Source: Nitzschia sp. pyKryTriq1 (lineage: Eukaryota > Bacillariophyta > Bacillariophyceae > Bacillariales > Bacillariaceae). Taken from it: a stretch of DNA of 64,000 nucleotides. Within the stretch, counting starts at the first letter, position 1. Every line of letters starts with the position of its first letter. The stretch spans positions 520,722-584,721 of the forward strand of contig OY101121.1 in assembly GCA_956465555.1 (NCBI GenBank). Direction: 5' to 3'. Shown in pieces: positions 38,031 through 47,109 of this stretch. The notes beneath the pieces are model-generated. The model saw only the letters and a list, made by a program, of their open reading frames with translations. It did no database searches and had not been told where the DNA came from. Both the position numbers and the translations under genes were made by a program.

Positions 38031-39821
38031 ATGGCAGCCCGGCGTCCTGCTGTCAAAAGCTCCCAGCAGGACTGGCATCGGCTGTCATTGATAATTCTTA
38101 CTGTGCTCATTTTCGCTACGATGGCGTTGACAATACTGGTCGCCTCGGCGAAAATCCATTCCTTAGAGGCTTCGTCGCTTCATAGGTACCAAGATGGCCC
38201 ACTGCCTGCGGCTCTTTCCTTCTCCAAGAGTCGGCAGCAGAAGCCTCCTGCCAACGACGACGATTCTACCAGCGACATTCCGTCGGCGATTTTACAAGAT
38301 CCAGAACGGCAACCAATTCTAAAAATATTGCGTGAGGCTGGATACGATTTCAGTAATGCCACGCTTTTCACGCCAGAAACGTGGAAGTCACTTCCACGTT
38401 GGACCGATGTAATGGATCTCTACGGGGAACCAAAGATTTTGGGGTTGGAAACCTGTCAAAGATATCGCGAGCTTGTAGCCAACCCAAAGTTACGAGAACT
38501 CGGAGTGGCAGGGATGTTCGACAGTGGGACGAATATTCTTCATAGTAGTAAGTTCCTATGATACGATCAAAGCAGTGTGGTACGAGGTCGCTGCCTGTCA
38601 CTTTATCTCACAGAACTATCTGGGCTGCTGTTGCTGCAATCAGCGCTGGTTCTCAACTGCCACAATGATCAGGTGGATGGGGGAGGAGTGCTTTGGCAAG
38701 GTAAGTACTTTAGCTGGGAAGATGGCATCCAAAATGTGGTTTCAAGTGAGCCCTAATTCTAAATTCGTCTGGTTCAGTTCCATGGTAGGTACCGGCAATG
38801 CCAGTTCATTTATTCGACGATCAACCTGGTCAGCTACAAGCTAAGTACTTCAACTAACACTTTTGGATATTGTTTGTGTAGGGGAAAGCACATGCCGGTG
38901 TCGGAAAGATCACAGCATGTTGCCAAAGGCAATTCCAATAGGATTTATACCCATGTTCTTCCGGTGGTTTCAGTGAGAGATCCATACACATGGTTGCAGA
39001 GCATGTACGTTTCTTCTTTTTTCACGTTTTTTTCGCTCTTCTTCGAAGATTTGATTTACTACTCGCAGCAATCTCATCTTTTGTCACAACCTTAGGTGCC
39101 GACAAGTAAGCAGGAAAGGAGTGGATTGATTGTCGTCAAAAACCCAAGGTCCAGTAAGGCTAACTAATATCCTTGTTATCTCGACGTTTTCGCAGCCTTA
39201 TGCAGTCCAGTTTGACCATTCAACAGACCCGGAAGAGAATCTATGCCCCAACATTGTGCCCTATCCAGAAGACATCAAACTCCATCCTCGGTAAGTTTGG
39301 CCCATCGTCAGAAACAGGTTGTACCTGACGGTTTCTGCATTCTCTTTCTTTCTTGCATGCAGCCTTTGCAGTCGTAGCTCACACCATCTCTCCTTTCTAG
39401 GTACGGAAAGATGAAGTACCTGCCAGCAACCGCAAAGTACATCAAAGGAGTGACAATCAAGTATCTATCGATTGCCCACATTTACAACGAATGGTACAAC
39501 GCGTATGCCAATGTGACGGAGTTCCCTCGTCTTATCGTACGGATGGAAGATCTTATTTTTCATGGAGATGAAGTACTACCCAAGGTTTGTGAGTGTTTTG
39601 GCGGGGTATATAGCCACGAAGTGCGTCGTACCGCAAACGTTGTCAACCGAAACAGTGGTATCGATACTAGTGTAGGCAGTGGTCTCCTACGATCGGTGAT
39701 CAAGTACGGCAACAAGGCATTGCGGCGGAAGCACTATCAGAAGATTCAGCTAGAAGCTGCCAAAGAAGTGCTGGACCCTCATCTCATGGAACTCTTCGGA
39801 TACAGTTACGAAAATCCTTGA
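38031..39821 (+). CDS. Golgi-type PAPS sulfotransferase, seven exons including 7-nt and 10-nt micro-exons
   Basis: The exons are 38031-38547, 38614-38700, 38778-38784, 38882-39004, 39096-39105, 39196-39290 and 39401-39821, all with GT-AG introns of 66-110 bp. The total is 1,260 nt, 419 residues. A signal-anchor (about residues 19-40) makes it a type II membrane protein. The 5'-phosphosulfate loop is VAGMFDSGTNIL (about 159-170); WQVPWGKH (200-207) is assembled from exons 2, 3 and 4; the 3'-phosphate motif is VVSVRDPYTW (about 232-241); MCRQPYAVQFDH is assembled from exons 4, 5 and 6; and CPNIVP follows. The protein probably transfers sulfate from PAPS to a glycan or small molecule. Exon 1 has two in-phase donors 3 nt apart (after 38544 or 38547); the GTAAGT one is preferred. 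Confidence 0.82.
38778..38784 (+). other. 7-nt micro-exon of the sulfotransferase gene
   Basis: TTCCATG is bounded by GGTTCAG and GTAGGT. Joined to the previous G and the next GGGAAAG it encodes Val-Pro-Trp of WQVPWGKH; reading on through it would meet a stop at once. Confidence 0.75.
39096..39105 (+). other. 10-nt micro-exon of the sulfotransferase gene
   Basis: GTGCCGACAA is bounded by CCTTAG and GTAAGC. It completes Met and encodes Cys-Arg-Gln, linking WLQSM to PYAVQFDH in frame. Confidence 0.75.
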
Positions 39822-40046
39822 CTCTCTCGAAGATAGAATATCCAACGCAGACGACGACGACGACGATGATGATGATGATTTTTCCACTGAACATTATACA
39901 CACCTCTAGCATTTATTGATCCATGAGTCTATGCGTATGGTATAGTATGAGTAGATACCTGTCTGTTCGAGACGGAGGACTACAGTTTTCTGTTTGTCCT
40001 CTCCGTTCATATTTTAATCGATTTGATCAAACTCGACTTATTTGAG
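39822..40046. other. 3' flank of sulfotransferase gene
   Basis: A GACGAC/GATGAT microsatellite lies just after the stop codon (about 39851-39880). Nothing else was seen. Confidence 0.4.
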
Positions 40047-41298
40047 TGACCTGTGGCGCAGGCGCCAACAAACCCTCAACTCTCTCGGACACTGTAGACC
40101 GATGGTATAGTACTGTTAGTGAAATAATTCGTTGGCCTATGCCCCTGATCGATTCCGATTTGCGTAGCAGGATCGTCCTCTCTCGGGGATACCCTTGGGT
40201 ACATCTCCTTGCCTCGTCCTTGTCAAGGTGTGAAGGGATGGCGGGCGGGTTTTTAAAGCTAATTAATCTAGAATTCCGAAGTTGGGATTTGCGATACCGA
40301 GGTTGACTCGATGATCTTATGAGGTTCATCGGTCGTCTCTCTTGGTATCGGTTTCGGGTTTGGGTGTTCGTTCGACTTCTTGTCTGTCCTTCGTTCGTTG
40401 GGGGTGGCCATGGCGCAGGCGCCAACAAACCCTCAACTCTCTCGGACACTGTAGACCGATGGTATAGTACTGTTAGTGAAATAATTCGTTGGCCTATGCC
40501 CCTGATCGATTCCGATTTGCGTAGCAGGATCGTCCTCTCTCGGGGATACCCTTGGGTACATCTCCTTGCCTCGTCCTTGTCAAGGTGTGAAGGGATGGCG
40601 GGCGGCCATTGAACTAGAAATCCAGCCTCATCAAGGTTGGGTGGGTCCAAAATATCCCTCCTTTATACCCCGATGCAAGTTCGCCTCCGTCTCCGCTGGC
40701 TCGCAGGGCCTTGAAGGTCGCCGATGACGTGGCGCCGAAGAGTTCGTCTACACCTGGAGCTTTTCCTACCCTACGAGTGGTGGGGTTGAAAGTCCCTTCG
40801 ATCGCGTCGTCGGTGATGGTGAGAAAAGTCCCGAGGTGACCCAACCCAGTAACACCTACCAAGACGAAGCCCTCTTGGGTCTTCGCCAAGGTAATGTTGT
40901 GGACGAATTTGACTTCTCCTTCGTTCAAGGCTACCAACATTGTGGCGTCTCCACCTGAGGCTGCTACCTCGAGCTTCATCGTTTCGGTTGTTGTGTTGTT
41001 CGTCGGTTCGAGATTGTCGAGTGGCCCTTCCGATTTCGCCTTCGCCCATGATCCTTCCTGTTGGATCCGCTCCTGGAGGAAATCCTTCCACTTCGGGTTA
41101 CTAGGTTGCGCCATTGAATGGTTTGAAAGTGGCTTTTAAAGCTAATTAATCTAGAATTCCGAAGTTGGGATTTGCGATACCGAGGTTGACTCGATGATCT
41201 TATGAGGTTCATCGGTCGTCTCTCTTGGTATCGGTTTCGGGTTTGGGTGTTCGTTCGACTTCTTGTCTGTCCTTCGTTCGTTGGGGGTGGCCATGACC
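40047..41298. mobile_element. LTR-like composite repeat, unclassified fossil
   Basis: The element runs 40052-41293, starts TG and ends CA, and is flanked by the 5-bp direct repeat TGACC (40047-40051 and 41294-41298). It consists of two adjacent LTR-like units. The first (40052-40410) is block A (195 bp) followed by block B (about 160 bp). The second (40411-41293) is A, a 528-bp unique insert, then B. Blocks A and B look identical between units, so it is young. No reverse transcriptase or typical internal region lies between the units. A 43-bp piece of block A also occurs at 16.56 kb. The family could not be named. Confidence 0.65.
40614..41114 (-). CDS. Hypothetical 166-residue protein inside the LTR-like repeat
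   Basis: An ATG-started frame fills the unique insert between blocks B and A of the composite repeat. The N terminus is MAQPSNPKWKDFLQERIQQE and the C-terminal end is GIFWTHPTLMRLDF; the middle is rich in Gly, Thr and Ala. I recognise no domain. Its confinement to the insert suggests it belongs to the element or was captured by it. It may not be expressed. Confidence 0.35.
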   Translation of the reverse strand: MAQPSNPKWKDFLQERIQQEGSWAKAKSEGPLDNLEPTNNTTTETMKLEVAASGGDATMLVALNEGEVKFVHNITLAKTQEGFVLVGVTGLGHLGTFLTITDDAIEGTFNPTTRRVGKAPGVDELFGATSSATFKALRASGDGGELASGYKGGIFWTHPTLMRLDF

Positions 41299-41483
41299 TC
41301 ATCATTATCGGGACTCGGAATTCGTGACTCCATTGGATGCATCCCAGTGACGTTTTTGATACCTCGATGTGAACGCGACGATGATGATTTTCGAGGAGGA
41401 GGATATGTGAGCTTCCCGGTTGACCGAAGAGAATGTCATGTCTCGCTCTCTTCTCATAAACACCGATCACCCTTTGGCAGACC

Positions 41484-42155
41484 ATGCCGACGACATGGGT
41501 GCTACTGCTACTTGTGTCGTTGTTCCTTCCAGCGACGACCCAAGGCTTCCTCTTTACGAGCATTGGCCGTCGAAGAATCGCCGACAATGCTAGATTTTTC
41601 AATAGACTGAACATGGAATCGGTTGGTGCTGCATCTTTCATGGAGAAACCTGCACCAACATACTCGGTGCGGGCAGGGACAGATGAGGATGTGGAGCTCT
41701 TTGATGAATGGATGGACCGGAATCGAGAGTTTCATTCGGCCTACAATGGAGAGACGAGAACCAGTCAACTAAAATTCAAGAAAGGCAGCGGCCTTCAGGC
41801 TATCGTGCCAAGTCTAGTGAATGCACGAGTGCTCTTTTTGCTCAGGGACGACCTTCCTGATCCTATCGGCTTTTGTTCATACAACATCCAGTACACAGGC
41901 CTGGGTACCCCTCCATTTTTGTATCTGCAAGACATTTTCATTGGGGAAGGCGGTCGTGGATATGGCGCTGGGCGCTTCTTGATGAACGAATTGGAAAATA
42001 TTGCAAAGGGATCTTTCTGCTCTCATATGACCTGGAATGCGGATCGTAGAAATGTTCCGGCTGTTGAGTTCTACGAGCGTTTAGGGGCTGAGAGAACTGG
42101 AGCCACGGATAATTGGATCCACATGCAGTTGTCATTGAAAGCCGACAAAGCCTAA
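41484..42155 (+). CDS. GNAT acetyltransferase with N-terminal signal peptide
   Basis: The single exon encodes 223 residues. A signal peptide (residues 1 to about 20, LLLLVSLFLPATTQGF) precedes the mature domain; the GF junction may be a plastid-type motif, but this is uncertain. The GNAT fold is indicated by PFLYLQDIFIGEGGRGYGAG (beta-4 plus acetyl-CoA loop R-G-Y-G-A-G, about 155-162), then WNADRRNVPAVEFYERLGAE. The combination L(Q/E)DIF ... W...N..A..FY..LGA resembles the spermidine/diamine and thialysine acetyltransferase group. The substrate is inferred at best. It converges on pirin. Confidence 0.8.
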   Translation: MPTTWVLLLLVSLFLPATTQGFLFTSIGRRRIADNARFFNRLNMESVGAASFMEKPAPTYSVRAGTDEDVELFDEWMDRNREFHSAYNGETRTSQLKFKKGSGLQAIVPSLVNARVLFLLRDDLPDPIGFCSYNIQYTGLGTPPFLYLQDIFIGEGGRGYGAGRFLMNELENIAKGSFCSHMTWNADRRNVPAVEFYERLGAERTGATDNWIHMQLSLKADKA

Positions 42156-42460
42156 CAACTCTCGCAACAAGTGGATACGACGTTGAAGTGTCTAAAGCAG
42201 CAGGGAAAATACAATAAAGCCGAGGAGCATGTAGTAATATAGCAAGCCGGTCTCTGTAGTCAACATGTTACTCCTAGTTTGGATAAAGTTCGGAGCCACC
42301 CACAGATTGGATCCACCTGCCGTTGGTATTGACATCATCTGACGAAGAATAAACTCTGAGCGCCTACTAGATTCAAATTCACAGCACGTGATATTCCTAA
42401 TATTATAGAAGTAGTTCATTCCCTACGCTCAGGAGCAAAAGTGGTCGATCATAATCAGAA
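42156..42460. other. Convergent spacer between acetyltransferase and pirin genes
   Basis: These 305 bp hold the 3' ends of both genes. No gene was supported. Confidence 0.4.
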
Positions 42461-43489
42461 TCAGAATCGACCATTGCGGAAGTCTGTCATGGCCTGTTGG
42501 AGTTCTTCTTTTGTCGACATAACGAAGGGCCCTTGAGCGGCAATAGGCTCATTCAAAGGCTCCCCTCCCATAATCAATAGACTCGTATCCGGTTTCTCGA
42601 CACGAACTCGAAGGACATCGCTCCCGTCCAAGTGCATCACCGCTACATCTTGTGGTCCCAACGCAGATTTCTTTCCCTTGCCTTCTTCACCACTCATGAC
42701 TTGGATGGCGCCACGTCGCACAAATACAATACAGTTGTGATCCGCGGGGAAGGGAATATCGACTTCGGCACCCGCATGGGGCAACATGACATCCCACATT
42801 TGTACCGGCGAAAAGGTCTTGGCTGCTCCCTTCACCTCATCCATCTCACCGGCAATCAAGCGAACTGTCCCCAGCGGATCGGTGCCTTCCTCACGCTTCA
42901 GTGGAAGCTCGACAATGGGAATCTTTTCCTTTAGAAGGGCTTGGTACCGAGGTTTGGTCATTTTGTGCTTTTTGGGAAGATTCACCCACAACTGGCACAT
43001 TTCAAGTGTACCGCCCTCTCGCGTAAACTTCTTGGAATGGTACTCTTCGTGAATGATACCACGTCCCGCCGTCATCCATTGAACATCCATAGGTCCGATA
43101 ACATCATTGTTCCCCTTGTTGTCGCCGTGCTCGATTTCACCTTGGAAGGCGATGGTAACAGTTTCAAAGCCACGGTGAGGGTGCGTTCCCACTCCACGTG
43201 GTTTCCCAACTTTGGAGGTGAAATTCTTGGGGGCGCCATAGTCAAACATCAGCAGGGGACTCAAGTCTTCCTTGAATGCAAGATCCGCAAAGACGGGATA
43301 TACATGGAAGCCATCACCTACCCAATGCTGGTAGGGACGTTCCATGACGCGTCGAACAGATCGATACTTTGGCATGTTGCTGTGACTCGGGCAAGATTCG
43401 GCGGAAACCGAAGCGGTATTGGATGACGAGAGCGCGTTGGTGGGGATGCTGAAGGAAGCGAACAAACCCAAGACTCTGGAAAACTTCAT
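42461..43489 (-). CDS. Pirin family cupin protein
   Basis: The single exon encodes 342 residues (pirins are about 290, so it is extended at the N terminus). The leader MKFSRVLGLFASFSIPTNAL looks like a signal or organelle peptide. The cupin domain contains the metal-site segment THPHRGFETVT (His/His near residues 100-104), then HGDNKGNNDVIGPMDVQWMT, the third ligand region IIHEEYHSKKF and the Glu ligand in LEMCQLWVNLP. Pirins bind one Fe; bacterial and mammalian members can act as quercetin dioxygenases or redox-sensitive transcription cofactors. The secretory leader argues for an organellar form. The role here is unknown. Confidence 0.88.
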   Translation of the reverse strand: MKFSRVLGLFASFSIPTNALSSSNTASVSAESCPSHSNMPKYRSVRRVMERPYQHWVGDGFHVYPVFADLAFKEDLSPLLMFDYGAPKNFTSKVGKPRGVGTHPHRGFETVTIAFQGEIEHGDNKGNNDVIGPMDVQWMTAGRGIIHEEYHSKKFTREGGTLEMCQLWVNLPKKHKMTKPRYQALLKEKIPIVELPLKREEGTDPLGTVRLIAGEMDEVKGAAKTFSPVQMWDVMLPHAGAEVDIPFPADHNCIVFVRRGAIQVMSGEEGKGKKSALGPQDVAVMHLDGSDVLRVRVEKPDTSLLIMGGEPLNEPIAAQGPFVMSTKEELQQAMTDFRNGRF

Positions 43490-44076
43490 TACATCAACTG
43501 CAATGGTAATTTATGAACTTGTCGGTTGTGACAGCTCAAATGACGGGGTGACAGAGACTACAGGTACAAGTACCGGTTGAGAGAGGCGCTCTGTTGTTGT
43601 CAACGTCATGGTGCCGTCCCGCTGTTTTGGCATTTGAAGGCTTTTTGGGAGTGTTTCGCCAGGAATGGGAAAGAAGGCAAGGGCGCGATGATGTCATCGA
43701 AGAAAAATGGCGTAGGGCATATATTCATTCGACTTTGACTTCGAACTCTGCGCGAGAAAGCCGCTGCTGCCGCCTGCATCCTGAATGCATGCCAGCAGCG
43801 CTCGTGGAAAAATGTTTATTCAAATATGTACCGGTACCAGTACTGTACTCGAAATGGGTAAAATAGTGTGGGCTTCGCCATTTCAAAGAGCGCAGCCCAG
43901 CTACTGTAGCGCTCAGCGAGAACAAAAATAAGGAGAAGTTAGTGAAACAATTTCCTATTACCGTACTTGTACTATTATTTGTATCGCATTCCTCTGTTGT
44001 CGTAACTCAACGCACATGACACTCCACACCGCCCCTCCATTGATAATTTGAGAACATAGGTTGAGGTTTAAAAAAA
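43490..44076. other. Divergent intergenic region
   Basis: It contains a TACCGGTA within GTACCGGTACC near 43831 and AT-rich sequence before the next start codon. No gene was supported. Confidence 0.4.
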
Positions 44077-44514
44077 ATGACCGATAAAGAGAAGAAACAC
44101 CATGTATGCTTTGGAGGTATCGATATCCGCACGTACACCATGACCATCGGCGACAATCCTTGTGTCTCGATTGGACCACCCGTCGCTCTCAGCTGGGCCT
44201 ACGAAGAAAAGGGGAAGCAGGATATCGAAGAATATGAAAAGCTCCGAGCGGGTCGACGTAGACAGGGGGAACACCATCTCAAATTGAACTACTATCAGCG
44301 TATCGAAATTATCCAAGAGGTTGGGCTTGGGGAAAAGGAAATCAAGATGGCAGAAAGACAAGTGTTTTGGGATCAAACCAGCAGGTCCTTTTCACAGTAT
44401 TTATGCTATCCACAGATATGGATTGGTGGCGTCCGGGCATCAATTGCCAGGACAAAATGTAAGCGAAAGCTTCGACAATTGAAACAAAATCCAACGCCAG
44501 ACAATGCGCAGTAA
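44077..44514 (+). CDS. Small conserved-looking basic protein, unknown
   Basis: The protein has 145 residues. The core RTYTMTIGDNPCVSIGPPVA, followed by LSWAYEEK, then a charged helix (DIEEYEKLRAGRRRQGEHHL) and QEVGLGEKEI, resembles a small protein family I associate with diatoms (a recurrent xxLGDNPxxSxGPPxxLxW motif). The C-terminal tail is Lys/Arg rich. No catalytic motif is visible. It converges on the plastid gene, 115 bp away. Confidence 0.65.
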   Translation: MTDKEKKHHVCFGGIDIRTYTMTIGDNPCVSIGPPVALSWAYEEKGKQDIEEYEKLRAGRRRQGEHHLKLNYYQRIEIIQEVGLGEKEIKMAERQVFWDQTSRSFSQYLCYPQIWIGGVRASIARTKCKRKLRQLKQNPTPDNAQ

Positions 44515-44629
44515 AAAATATGTGTCATTTCTACTCCTGCTAGCCGCCCATGAAAATCTGGTTGTAAGATGGCAAAAAGTACCGCAGCATTACCGGCACT
44601 CGTAGCGAGCACTAGCATTTGCAGATGGC

Positions 44630-45361
44630 TCATCCACATATGCGTTCCCACTCCTCGCGTCCAATACCTGGTCTGTATGGATCTCTGAAATCTTGCCAGT
44701 CGATCGCCGAAACAATCCATGCGCCATCAGTCCTTTTCTCCAAAGAAAACCCCATGGCCACAAGAAGTTCATCGTCCAATGCACCTCGGAGCCGACATTC
44801 CACCCAACAAGTATCTCCGTAGTCTAAAGGATCCGTCGGAAAAGTAGGTTGATAGTTGCAATCCTCAATACCCATTAATATGGCGAATTGATTGTTGGGT
44901 CGACCAAGAGCGGCTTCGAGTGATGGCGCAAGCTGGATATTTGTTGCGTCTTGGGGTGCCCCAACTGATCTTCGGAGCATATCACGCCAAGATTCCGTGG
45001 AAGTATCCAGTAGTGCTGTAACTCCAGAGAATTGGCTGGTCGGGTGGCGAAGCTCTTCGAGTAAACACGAGACCAGTTCAACGGGACCGAGGAAGGGATT
45101 TGGTGGCCGTCGCCACTGGTTTTGAAGGGCTTTGCGCTCCACGACACCCTTCCGTCGCTTAAACTGCTCCAATTTTAGCGCTTCCATGCTCATCATACTC
45201 TCGTTGCCCATATCTGTCCCCATGAATGGCTTCCAATTCCGTTGAAGTTGTTTATGATGATTGCTCTTAGAAGAATGATGCGTCACAAACGCCCTCGACG
45301 TGGATACAATAACCCATAGGAATAATGTTTGCAAAGTCAAGGTTTCTTGCTTCGTTATCAT
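44630..45361 (-). CDS. Predicted plastid-targeted protein, unknown
   Basis: The single exon encodes 243 residues from the ATG at 45361. A signal peptide (about residues 8-23) ends STSRAFVTHH, an Ala-Phe cleavage motif of the diatom plastid type, followed by a Ser/Lys-rich transit segment. The mature protein has NPFLGPVELVSCLLEELRHP and, at the C terminus, LLVAMGFSLEKRTDGAWIVS, then DWQDFRDPYRPGIGREEWER. The C-terminal half looks like a compact alpha/beta domain of NTF2-like size, but I cannot name it. Plastid location is inferred from the leader only. Confidence 0.7.
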   Translation of the reverse strand: MITKQETLTLQTLFLWVIVSTSRAFVTHHSSKSNHHKQLQRNWKPFMGTDMGNESMMSMEALKLEQFKRRKGVVERKALQNQWRRPPNPFLGPVELVSCLLEELRHPTSQFSGVTALLDTSTESWRDMLRRSVGAPQDATNIQLAPSLEAALGRPNNQFAILMGIEDCNYQPTFPTDPLDYGDTCWVECRLRGALDDELLVAMGFSLEKRTDGAWIVSAIDWQDFRDPYRPGIGREEWERICG

Positions 45362-46352
45362 TTCACCTTATTATTATTCGGACAACTTGGGCTCCAGATA
45401 GAGTAACTGTGATGGGTCGATCGTCTCGCTCACGATTTTGACGATTGTTTTGAATGAGAGTATGTATGAGAATGATGAGGGAGGCGAGGGAGATGCCTCA
45501 TCGAACAAACAAAAACAAATTGCATGCGGGGCTCGGCGGAGAGAGAAACGAAATGACAGGGATGACGTCGCCGAGCCTGCCTTTCTTTGCTTTCTTTTGC
45601 TTGCATGCGGCCGGTCGGTGCGTGGCCGGCTACGGTACTGTCTGCATTGACTCGCTGGACTAAAAGCCCATTGCTAGTCGCGTCGGTCGTCTGCCGTGCA
45701 TAATATTGTTATTGTCGTGGGGTGTGGCGGGGGTCCAGGAGCAAGGCTCGTTTGGTGCACACCCATTGTCGTGCGTGCGTGGTCCTGGGCAGTGATGGTA
45801 CGAATACAGTATACCAGTACGAAGTACTTAGGTCTACCATGATGGAGTAGCTAAAGAACGAAAAAATAGCCAAAGATCTACTGGTTTGCTGGAAGCTTCG
45901 TAAAGCTATTTTTGATATGCCTACACCAGTTTAAGAATAGTAGCCCAAAAGCACTTTTTCAAAAAAAATGCCGAGAAGAGACAGAAAAACGGAGAAAGGG
46001 GCACGACGAGAGTACCAGGTACTAGTCGGCCAGAAAACACGAAGATGCGTTCATATTGTACGGATTGGTACTTGCAGGAACTTTCAGGCTTTGCCTATCG
46101 TCAAGCTCAGAATGAATCAAACTGCTGCTTGTCTGGTCTCTCTGGTCCTTTATAGTAGCTGGTTGTCTCCAATGACCAAGATTTTCAACTCGAAATGTTG
46201 GACGGTGATCAGTCATCGTTGATTTTAGTAGACTTCTAGATCAAAGGTTCCCGGGAAGAACGAAAGGGAGCGAAATGAAAAGTAGTTCGCAGCAATGAAA
46301 ATCTCCTGGAGCAGCCGAACCGAAAATATTCGTTCAGTACGAGAGACGCTGG
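45362..46352. other. Intergenic region
   Basis: About 1 kb. Short open frames at 45438-45663 and 45968-46222 have no recognisable content. No RNA gene was identified. Confidence 0.4.
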
Positions 46353-46790
46353 TCATATTTTCCACATTTTCAAAAACAACTGAGCTTCTCCGAGTGTCGC
46401 GTTTGATTTTGTAGGAGCCTTCGTGGGAGGTTGATATGGAGAGGCAATGATGTTTCGCCTTTGCGTTCGCCCATGATTGGATCGGACCTTGCCACCTCCA
46501 GTCGTTCCTCGTGGAAGAACTTTAGCGTGAGAACTCATCGAGAGAGTTTTACTTTTCTCCTCGTCTGATGTTGAGTCTTCGCCATCGATCAGAGAAGCTA
46601 GGGCCATTAAATGAGGATTAGAAGAAAAGTCAGAGGGTAGACCGGCCATGAAGAGTGGGCACTCGTTAATTTCTTCTTCTTCTTCGTTCTCTCCTCGATT
46701 TTCGCTCGTCAAGACATCACCAATATTTGTATCCGTTGAATCCTGGGTCGTGATCTCTCGATCGACCGTCGCTTGGGAATAGCTGCTCAT
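46353..46790 (-). CDS. Small acidic protein with a conserved-looking CPLFMxGLPSDF motif
   Basis: The ATG at 46790 gives 145 residues; the frame is open to 46943, so a longer form is possible. An acidic stretch (poly-Glu) precedes NECPLFMAGLPSDFSSNPHL and MALASLIDGED, a segment that I associate with small diatom proteins. The C terminus LGEAQLFLKMWKI looks like a second conserved peptide, with a basic RSNHGRTQRRN region between. It looks like two short interaction motifs in a disordered chain. Function unknown. Confidence 0.6.
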   Translation of the reverse strand: MSSYSQATVDREITTQDSTDTNIGDVLTSENRGENEEEEEINECPLFMAGLPSDFSSNPHLMALASLIDGEDSTSDEEKSKTLSMSSHAKVLPRGTTGGGKVRSNHGRTQRRNIIASPYQPPTKAPTKSNATLGEAQLFLKMWKI

Positions 46791-47109
46791 TGTCTTGGGC
46801 AACAAAGAAAGAAATGTGGTGTTGCAAGAGTTGTTTTGACGGAGTAAACGGATGCTGAATGCTCGTCGATGCTCGCTGCATGCTGCATGCGCTGCCATCG
46901 CAGAAAACGAACATCCACGGCGATCGCGCGCACGGTCACGCACGTTGATTTTCGGCGATGTTTATATACGGATACGCATATAAACATATTTTCCCGCCAA
47001 ATTTTGCCTCACTAAAAAGTTTGCTCCCACCGCCGTCGAAAATCGTCTTCCTTCTTCACACGCACGGCACTAGCACAAAACCTGAGGGGCTCGTCGTTTC
47101 TCTATAACC
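46791..47109. promoter_or_regulatory. Divergent promoter region
   Basis: This short head-to-head spacer lies between the small acidic protein gene and the DOT1-like gene; it includes TTTATATACGGATACGCATA (about 46959-46978), which could hold a TATA-like element. Confidence 0.35.

Noticed and set aside
40027-40650. 207-codon minus-strand frame through the repeated blocks
   Set aside because: It simply reads through identical A and B repeat blocks, so the protein repeats itself; no domain is recognisable.
45968-46222. 84-codon plus-strand frame
   Set aside because: No recognisable content, no supporting context and an AT-rich flank; treated as chance.
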